Below the pieces are notes generated by a model. It had not been told where the DNA came from. It did no database searches and saw nothing but the letters and a program-made list of their open reading frames with translations. Below, piece after piece: positions 13,201 to 23,751 of a stretch of DNA of 64,000 nt. The stretch covers positions 1-64,000 of the forward strand of contig NW_026733018.1 of assembly GCF_028476545.1 (NCBI RefSeq), given 5' to 3'. A program made the translations under genes and the position numbers. Position 1 is the stretch's first letter, and the number at the start of each line of letters is the position of its first letter. This stretch comes from Physella acuta (taxonomy: Eukaryota; Mollusca; Gastropoda; Physidae).

Positions 13201-16200
13201 AATAAACTTATCAAAATCAGGCACAATTTTTAAGATGATTAAAAGCTATGAGGTTAAGATTTTTAGTAGCAACAATTCAAAATTGCAGTTATTGATACTT
13301 TAATCCACTGTTTTGAAGGTACTTAATGCATGAACTTTTTTATGGCAATATTTCAGACAAGACGTCAGCTAAATCCTACAGAAGTGCGGTATTTATGTGC
13401 TATACCAGCATGCACCTAACCTGGTTGGATCAGTGACCACTAATGAAAAAACTAGTTACATTTTCTACTTTTTTTTCAATTAGTGGCATGTTTTTATCTA
13501 TTAATAACATAAAACATATGACACATGTCAGTGTAATTAGTTATTACTTTATACTAATGCTGTCTGTTATTGTGCAATTATTCTTATATCATTATACAAT
13601 GTAATAGAAATGTAAATTATATCCAGATTTCAATATTTAATTTAAATAATTTGTAAAATATTTTTAAAAATTGTGTTGTCTTTGGTTTTTCTAATAATAT
13701 TTTTCATTTATGAATAATTCTACATAATAAACATCGCTATTACAAAAGAAAAGGAAAGATCAAGTCAATCAGGGCTGGGAAGTTGGCAGTTAATCAGTCT
13801 ATTTCAAACTATTTTTTTTGCTAAATCATTTGCTAAAAAGATGTAAAACAATTATAAAGTTTAATGGCAGATTTTTTAATAGAAATTTAGAAAACAGTTT
13901 TATTTCAATTTTTAAATGCTGTCAGATTATTTATAGTATAAATAGTATACGTACTTTTTAAGATTGGTATATGATAAAAGAAATATCTTTTTTTAATAAC
14001 GATGCCATCTGGTCGAAAAACATATTTTATGATCACATAGAAATTACATAATACACATGTTGCCAACCTCACAGCCTAGTTTCTACATTTGTACTTAAGT
14101 TTATTGGGTTTTTTTTAAACTATCTACTTTCTACACATTTTTATTGTAAAATAATTGAACTGTACTGATTTGAAGCTTTATGATTGTTTTTCAAAATAAC
14201 ATATTATTGTGTGAAAGTATCTAATGAAATAGTTATTCTATTATTTATTTTTATAATAACCATAAGAAAAAAAATTATATAGCACTATTTAATATACCTT
14301 TTAATTAGTGTGTATTTTATAAAATATTCTTTGGTTATTTATGTGAAATAACTTGTTGAAAAAAGCTTTTTAGTTTGCCATTTATAGTAATCTATAGATT
14401 TATCCTTTTCAAATGTTAAAATCATGTACTTAGTTATGTAATCTAAAATACACAGTTACAGTTATCATCCATTATTATGTCTAAGTTAATTTTGTGATTG
14501 TACTTGTGATAGATAGCAGTTATTGTTTGTAACAAATAAACACATTTTATGATAAAAAAAATTTGTTTATTTACTTGTTGGCAGTTTTAAGCATTAGATG
14601 TAGGGCGTTAAAATTTATTGCATTGGTTGGATTATGGTACTATGTTCTGAAATACATGATTTTAAATACAGGAGTTGAGTTTAGTAAGTACATTGTATCT
14701 CTGTGCTGTTCATTTCTGTTGTAATTTGTATGTAGCTTATTTCAATAAGATGGGAAAAAACCATTGTGCTTCTGCTTCTACCCTGGTCTTTAAAAAAGCA
14801 AATATAATTGATATATAAAAAATTGCTTTCAATTATTTTTGTACTTTTGAAAACAGTAATTTTAACACAAATTTAAAAGATTTAAATAAATATTCTTTCT
14901 ATCACAAATCCAGGTAATGGTAACAAATGTCACATCTTTACTAAAGACTGTGAAAACAGTAGAAGATGAAGCTGTTCGAGGAACCCGAGCTTTGGAATCA
15001 ACAATTGAAGCAATTGGACAAGAAATCAAAGTAATGTTTAATAAAGTGTTTCTGTATTAAACTTATCAAACTATATCAGAGAAAATAACGGACATAGAAA
15101 AAGTGTAACTAAAATTTATATTTATCTTTTAGGCATTTGACAGCTCTGATGATGTCATCAGGAAAGCTAGTGCCGAAGACTTAATAAGATATGCTAAGCC
15201 AATCACCACAGCTACAGCAAAAGCTGTGGCAGCAGGCAACTCCGGAAGACAGGAAGATGTAATCAGTACAGCTAATATGGGTCGAAAAGCTATCTTTGAC
15301 TTACTCAGTGTTGTAAAGGTTTGTTTATTATATGATTTTTTCTTAATGAGGTAAGCATGTAATTTGCCTTGTGCAGAAATATTAACTTTTTGTAAAGGCT
15401 TTTTGAAATGGGATAGAGTAATATCACTTAGCAGGCTGTTTTCTTATTCTAGGGTGCTGCAGCCACTGCTGAGACATCTGAGATTAAGAAAAGGGCCATC
15501 AATGCTGGACGCACTGCTGCTGTGACCTACAAAGAGCTACTTGAGAATGTACATCTAGTAAGTTTTTTAATCATCAAAAACTTATTAGCTAATCGCACAA
15601 AAAATGTAAATGTATGTCAGTTTTGAAGTACTCAAAATTATATTGTTTTTACAAGCTTTTATTTGTTTCCTCTGTCTTTCGTGCTTTGTCTGTTGTAAAT
15701 CGAAACTACAGAGCGAAATTTTGAGCACTTCTAAATGAGCTGTTAGTTTCAAACTGGGCATGTGGGTCAAGACCCAATGACAATACAGCCTGAGATTTAA
15801 TTGGATTTAATTGTATTAAAAATGTTGCCGTACTGAAAAAAAATGGATAAAAAAATGTTTTAATAACAATCTTTTATGTAAAAATGCACTAAAAAGGAGG
15901 AAATAAATTATTTTCTTTAAATGTATAATAATACACTACTATTTAAATAACTATAAAGAAAAGCGTTGGTCTCTTCCTAAATATTAGTAGGGTATCCAAT
16001 AGCGTTCCATGCTTTTCTTTATAGTTATTTAAATAGAAGTGTATTACTTCTTTATAGTGCATTACTAAACTACCCGTTATCCTTGGATAACTGGGTTTTG
16101 AGGGTCATCCATAAATGACGTCACTTTTGTTTGACACTTTTTATCTTTCCCCTCCTCACTGTCACACATGGTCACATAAAGTAAGACCATCATTTGTTTT

Positions 16201-19200
16201 AGTCTTTTAAAAACACCACTTTCGGCTGAGCATGGGTCTGACCACACTATCCCTTCATAAGGTAAGGTCACGAAACAGGTGAACTCTACTTCACCTGCCC
16301 TGTGTCCCATAAAACAATTTTATCATTCACACTTCAGCTTACTTGTTTTTGTCTTTTTAAAACATTGATTTATTTCTATATTTTCTGAGGTCAAACCTCA
16401 TTTGAATAATAAATGAATAAATTATTAAAGCTAACAACAAACTAATAATAATGAATTAGAACCAATCACGTGTAGGGGATTTCACACTGCACTTTCTATG
16501 AGGGAAAATTAAAACATAAAAATTTAACATTCACATGATGTGTTTCGAATCCACCCCGCATGTTGACTATTACACTATCATTAAAATTAGGTATATATTA
16601 TTTTTAATTTTATTTATAACTAGCCTGTGTAACGAAATATATAAGAAGCATTTCATCAATGTGTTACCAATCCAGTATTCTTAGACGAGTGACCTTTTTT
16701 TCTTAAACTGAGTTTAAATTTAAATGAAAACAATGCCTGCGCTTGGATCATATTTATAGAGGCATGGGTTTACCTGCCGCATGAAAGCCCTGAGTGTACG
16801 TTAATCACTTACCATAATAGTGAGGTAGAACACAATTCGGTGACACTCCCAGGTGTCAGGGACGTAGAGGTGTGCTCTTGAGAGCTCCAGGTCCCTGGCT
16901 GTTTAAAACTAACGTAAGCACCCTGTTGCTTACAGGATAACCCAGAGCGCCCAATAGCATCTAAAACAATGATGCAGATTGCGTCATTCGCTAAAGTGTC
17001 AAAAACCAACAGAATTTTTCGAAGACATAGACAATTTTTTTTTTTTTTACGCGTTATAAACATCAGTGTGAATTCTGCAATTTGTTAGCATTGCTAATGG
17101 TGTATTATTAGATGCTCGATCTCAATTTCTGATTGAATCATCTAAAAATAGATGCTAATAGCATCATTCACAAAATGATGAAACTGTACAGAAGGATTTC
17201 CTCGCGTTACAAAGTGTTTTTTAGAAGTGCAACTTATATTTTAGATTTGAGTTGCCCTCCGAAACTTAATTTTTTACAAAAATATTTTCATTATTTCGAG
17301 AACTTTAGGCTTTGGAATTGTTTGGATTTTTTATGGACAAAAGGAAACAAACCAGTTAATAATCTAACCTTAGTTAATTTATCCGATTATTCAAAAAAAA
17401 TTATTACAGGGCCTTCAACGGCCCATGTTAGCCTTTGGGGGCCAAAACTGAAATTTTTGTTCTCAGCCGAATTGCACCCTACTAGGGCGCTGGCTGACAC
17501 GCCTGATTCAATTTATTGAGCGACTGCCCAAGCTTATCCATTGTCTATCACACTGTTTAGAACAAACTTAGGTGCATTGCGCTCATGGGAAAACCCAGGG
17601 CGCTAAATCGAACCCTGCAGGGGCACCAGAGGACGCGCCTGGTTCAATATAATCAACGATTATTGTTGCCCATCTTGTCTTTAGTGTATAGCCTTATTTT
17701 AAACAAACGTAGGCGCCATAGTGCTCGCAGGTGAGTCCGGGGTGCTTCAGGTCGTGCAATCTACGAGGCATTGCACCTGTTGCATTTTTACCGCCGAATA
17801 TAGTAGTACGGCTATGCTAAATATAGTAGTGCCCCTTACCCGCTATGCAGCATGCACGATTAACGGATGCCAAGTGCTAACATAGCCGCTCTGGAACTCT
17901 GGGCGCCAATTGACGAAAATCGCACCCTTGTGGCCAGCGCCTATATCAAATTTTAATTATTTTGTCCACAGAAACCTTTTCGGGAGTATTTTCATCTATT
18001 CTCCAAAGTTTCATGGCACTTGGATGAACGGTGTCGAACCGCATCCGACTTTTATTTTTTATATACCGTATAGAGAGAAAAATCGTTTAATAAAAATAGT
18101 TTGATAAAGAAATTCAATTATTTATTTTTGTTTTTATACTTGCTTTTCTTTAACTAATTAATTTTGGTTAACTGTTTTCACTTAAATTTGATTTTTAAAA
18201 TAAAGAAACCATTCAAAAAAAATATGGTAACTTCATTTTACAGGTTGTGATGAAGCCCACACCAGAAGGCAAACAAACAATTTCTGTTATTTCACGGAAA
18301 GTAGCAAATGCTGTCACTGAGCTGGTTCAATCAGCAGAGGCTATCAAAGGTAATTAGAAACTTTAAGTTAGATTATGTATTTCAATTAAGTGTAAGTAAT
18401 AGCATGAGCCACTCATAGAAATATTTATTTAGAATGTTTATTATTTCAATATTTGCTGCAGTATATTGAAAACTACCAGAGTATTTCAGTCTATAATAAG
18501 AAACTTTACTTATAAACTGAGACTGAAAAATTCACTAGTATTGCCTCACATAGCTTTGATATAACACTTTTGCTTTTTATACTTACACAGATTACTATGT
18601 ATTAACTTTTTATGTGAGCAGCTAAATTATCTTTACAGAAGCAGCATTTTCAGATAAGAATTTTCAGTGTCTTAATCAATAGAAAAGATTTTAAAATGGT
18701 TTTTTGTTCTGCCTTAATTTTATCTTTTTATGTTGGTTTCAATGAGCAATTTAATACTCAAATAAAACAGACCTAAACCGGACAGTCAAATAGGATTTAA
18801 AAGGTGTATTCGTTAAATTATTTCTATAGTTTGGGTTTTGTGTTTCAGCTCAAATCAACGTTTGTTCATTTTTTGTTAGAAAAGCAACAAGTCGTAAGTT
18901 TGCAGAATCTAACAACATCCAGCTTGTGTATTCATTATTTTAAACATTTTCTATTGTTTATGAAAAATGCAAATATTTTTCACCAACCTTTTTGTTTTGG
19001 GCAATTTTAGCAGAAAGTCTTGTGTTCCCAGAAGTAAAACAATTGTTAACAAGAAATTCTATTTATACAGGTTGTTTGTCGGTTGGCTTTTTATACTACA
19101 TTTTCAATATATGATTGTGTAGTTCTTGAGAAATGATAGTATAATTTAGCTTTAGGGAGCATTCTAATATTTCAATTGAATTGGTAGTGGTTATCTGCAT

Positions 19201-22200
19201 CATGGACTCTGCCTACCGTGCAATATAGGATTTAACCAAGAGTTATATTAGTTGACCTGTTTTGCCAAAGGTCATTTAGAACTAACTGCTGATTCTGTTT
19301 TTCAATGAAACATCTCTTGCTTGCTCTGCTAATCAGACTTTTAGTCTTCCTGGATTTTGATCTCAAGTAGTGCAAAGCAGAACATCAGCTCTCATATTAA
19401 ATCAACTATTTACATCACCCACTGATAAGTTCAATAATTTATATACATACTTAACTGCTTAAATTAACTCTTTCACTTCAGAATAGTATATAAAAAGTTT
19501 AAAATTATGAGAAGCATAAGACTTGCAGCACTTTTCATTGTTTCAAAATTTCTTTATTTTCATTTAATTTTTATAACAATCTTTTTAAATCTATGCAAAT
19601 CTTTATTATTTGTTATTCTTTCCGTTTGATTTCATGGAAGATTGCCAACCACGGGTATTTAAGAGAGGTGTGTGTATTTCCACTATTTGTAACAACTTTT
19701 TGATTTGTTGTCTCTTTTAAATGTTGTTACTAAAATATTGTTGTATTTCTTTGCTTCTAAGCCCAGTGTTTTATCAACCAGTTTTGAAAATTGGACCCAA
19801 TTTTATACAAATATTAGAAATGTGATATAGTCACTGGATACATTGTTCACTCTCATCTTTTTTGTGATATTAGAAATATAATTTAATATTATAGACTAAA
19901 AGCATCCTAAGAGGTGTGACTCTCTGGGTAGTTGCAGAATAGTGCTAGGTGAGGGACAAGTAGTTCAACAAATATTCTCTCTATAGAAATAGAATATAAA
20001 TATAATTAAAAGTAAATTGTTATAATATCGTTTTATTTCAGGGTACTCAAAATTAAGTTTAAATGTATTTGATGTTCCAATTTTTATTCAGATTTTTACT
20101 CTTTTAAAAAATTTTCAACCTATAAGTGTTGATATTTATAAGTTTACATATTTGGATAAAAATATACATATATATTGTTTGGGCGGGCGGGGAGATGACC
20201 CTGTTAAAAGGAGGCCCAATAAGTGCCGCTGTTTGTGTCAAACATTTGAATAAATCATATAAAGATAATAGTAAAATATTGAAGCAAAATAAATCAGTAA
20301 TATAAACCTAATTTAAATATCCTTAATTGAATATACAATTTTTTAAATTAAAATCTAATGTTACATCAATGTTTCTAATGATTTCAGTAATTAGCAATCA
20401 AAATGACACAACACCCTATTTAGATGTAAATCTACTCAATGTTTAGCCATTCAGAAATACTTTGAACTTCTTTCTTTTTATTCGTTCTTAATTATAATTT
20501 TGGAATGGATTTCCTCCAACCCAATTAAGTATCACCTGTCAACATGTTAAGCACCTTATAGGTCATTGACTGATTTCAGCCTGCTTTTTCTTTCTGGATT
20601 TTCTTTCATAGCCTTTGTCCACCCAAGAACAAACTACAAGACTGTAGTTGTTTGATTTTGGAGTTTTCTCTCCAAAATGGGTTGCTGTCCCCAGTTATCA
20701 AGCCTCATCTGCCCATGGGTTTGATCTCTGGACTTTTGGATTTAACAACCATGAGCTGTACCGCCCCGATCACGCCAACTTTGAACAATTAACTTGCTTT
20801 TGTTGCTCTACATTGCAATTGTCTGTTTAATTTCAACAGTAAAAAATATATTACAGCTTCTGTACTCTAAACTATTATCATGTATTTCTTAGATTTTATT
20901 TACATAAAACACATTTTTTTAAATGAACATTATTCCTTGCCTCTAAAGGATTCACTATTTCATATTTAGGAGTTACCACTGTCTGACCTAGATAAACATT
21001 CATATTATCACTATCAACATTTACAATTTCCATCTTGTGAAGAAAAAAGACTTCCTCGTGAAAAGGAGTTTTTCACAATTATTTTTGCTTGGGCCTTTTT
21101 TTACTTATTATTTTGCTAACGTTTAGTAGTACAAATGCACTTTTTATTTAAATTAACTGTATTTTCTTATTTTGTTGTTCTACATAGTGGGTGGTGAGTA
21201 CATAAGTCAGAAATTTTAAGTTGTGCAAAATTTCAAGTTTTCACTTAAAAATAATTCTTTTGCTTGCCATATTAATTCCCCTGATTTCTTTTTGCCTCTA
21301 CTTCTTTTGGCAAATGTCCCAGTTTTAATGTGGTTATAATGTTTTAAACTATTGTTTTCCTCATAACTTTTTGTTTTAAAACTTCTGGCACTGGTCCCAA
21401 GCTAATCTGTTAAGTTTGCTTTACATTTTTAATTTTAAAAAAAGCATTTTTCTTCTTTGATATATTAGTTAGTTAAATACTGATATTAGTGAATTAATAA
21501 ATACTCTACATATTGTGATGATTCAATAATATTAACTGAAGTTGCATTGGATGGGTTAGCTATTTGCAGAATAAACTGTTTGTCTTACCAGAGAAGCAAG
21601 AAAAAGATTCAATCACATTTTTTTACCATTTCCTTTATAATGGTAGAATGGTTGTTATAGCCAGGGTGATTTTTATAATCAATTTACATTAACAGTGGTA
21701 TTGTATTTGTTGTTTACAAGAAAAAAATATAAGACATTTCTTAAGTTAAAACTTTGTGATTATGTTAAAACCCCTATTTTAAAAAACTGCTTATTGATGT
21801 GTGTGATTGACCCTTGACCCTCAGACACATTAGAAATCAGATGGTCCCATTGGGTTGCAGGTAACTTATTGTAATGTTTTATATAGTAATTTTAGAAAGA
21901 GGTTCTCAAAATCATTATATTTTATTCATATAGAATGCATTTTTTTTCACATTACTTCTAAATACTTGTTATTTTAAATTAACTAATGATTAGATTATAA
22001 TTAGTTCAAATGCTAATTTTTGAGAACCTTTTATTTTTTATCCCTTTAGATGTTAACCAAGTAGCTGTCCATTCCTTTGTGCAATATTATTTAAAACCAT
22101 CAATTCAATGTTGTGTTGTAAACCTCCATAATTTTTTTCTTAATAGAATATTTCATTTAACATAAAAAAGATTTGATATATTACACTTCTTTATGCAAAT

Positions 22201-23556
22201 GCTGTCATAATTGTTAAGAAAAGTTATCAATATTCACACAGATTCTGGATGTTTATTGTTAAAAAAAAGTACAAAATTGTTGTTTTGTTAATAATAGTAG
22301 TTAGTGGTTCATGTAATTTACAATCTATAAAGTTTTTAAATTTTGACTAAATTGAATGATGCATGTTTAAGACAATCTAAATTCGAATGAACTGAATATT
22401 CTGCCCCTGTGTTAGTGGCCTCACAATCACATTGTACTGGATTATTTGCTCTTTATTTAATTAAGGAAATAAAAATTTTATCTTGTCCTGGCAGTCAGCA
22501 GACTGATGGACTGAATAATGACAGTATAATGTTCCTTTCAATTATGTTATGAATTTCATATCTCTGAGGTATCAGTTCTACTATGGCATGTATGCATGCA
22601 TAGATTAGAGGTTTGCATGCTTTGTTCACCATTATCCTCATTTGTTGAATACATTGAAACCAGTAATAGGCTATTAGAAATCTCATGCTCAGTATGAATG
22701 GTCCAATGAAATATTTAGTCCATCAAAAAACAACATTAGATTGATCAGTTTTCCATTTCTCAATACAATATAGTAAATTAAAAATTAAAGCGGCCCTGAT
22801 ATTTTTTCTTGTGCTATATTTTGCTTTTAAAATTTCTAATTTTCTAAATGTATTTAAATTTTATTGTATAATACAATACTGCTAAAACTGGCTAAAAGAA
22901 AAGTGTTTGTTTAAGGAAAAGGGTGATTTAAAGATTATCAGAACTTAACTATTATTGTAATTTTTTTTAATGTAAAAATTTGTGGTAAATATGACCCTTT
23001 TTTTTTTTTTTAAGTTTTTTTATGTAACAAAATATACAACAATACTAAGTAATGTTTACGTAATTTACAATTTATCTTCAGCATAATAAACTATTTTTTA
23101 AGTCAAGATTTTGTAGAATATTGTAATAATTTTAATACTTTTTTTAGGATCTGACTGGGTGGATCCTGATGATCCAACTGTTATTGCTGAAAATGAATTG
23201 CTGACTGCTGCAAGCTCTATTGAAGCTGCAGCAAAGAAACTTGCCCAATTAAAGCCCAGGCAGCAAGCTAAGGTAAAATCTATTTCAACTTGATGATTAA
23301 ATTTCTTTTTTAAGAGTTTGCACTATTGTAGTAGAATGCTTGAATTTAAATTTTAGTTTAAACCTTCCATCTGTATAAACAGCTTTCTTTATGTGTTTAC
23401 TGCTAAGTGTTAAAAACTTCTGTGTTGTGTGCTTTTCTATTGTGTTTTTTTTTACAACTCAATAATCTGCAAACATTTTTTCTACATATTTATTTCTAAA
23501 GGCTATTTTTATAATAACTTAATAACAATTATTGCATTGGTTTTTCTTTGCTAGTT

Positions 23557-23627
<71 letters not shown>

Positions 23628-23696
23628 ATACATATATATGTGTGTATATATGTGTGTGTATATATGTGTGTGTATATATATGTGTGTGTATATATA

Positions 23697-23751
<55 letters not shown>

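Noticed and set aside
17133-17519. 128-codon open frame on the plus strand
   Set aside because: No recognisable motif. It lies in a talin intron next to diverged tandem repeats, and composition changes sharply inside it.
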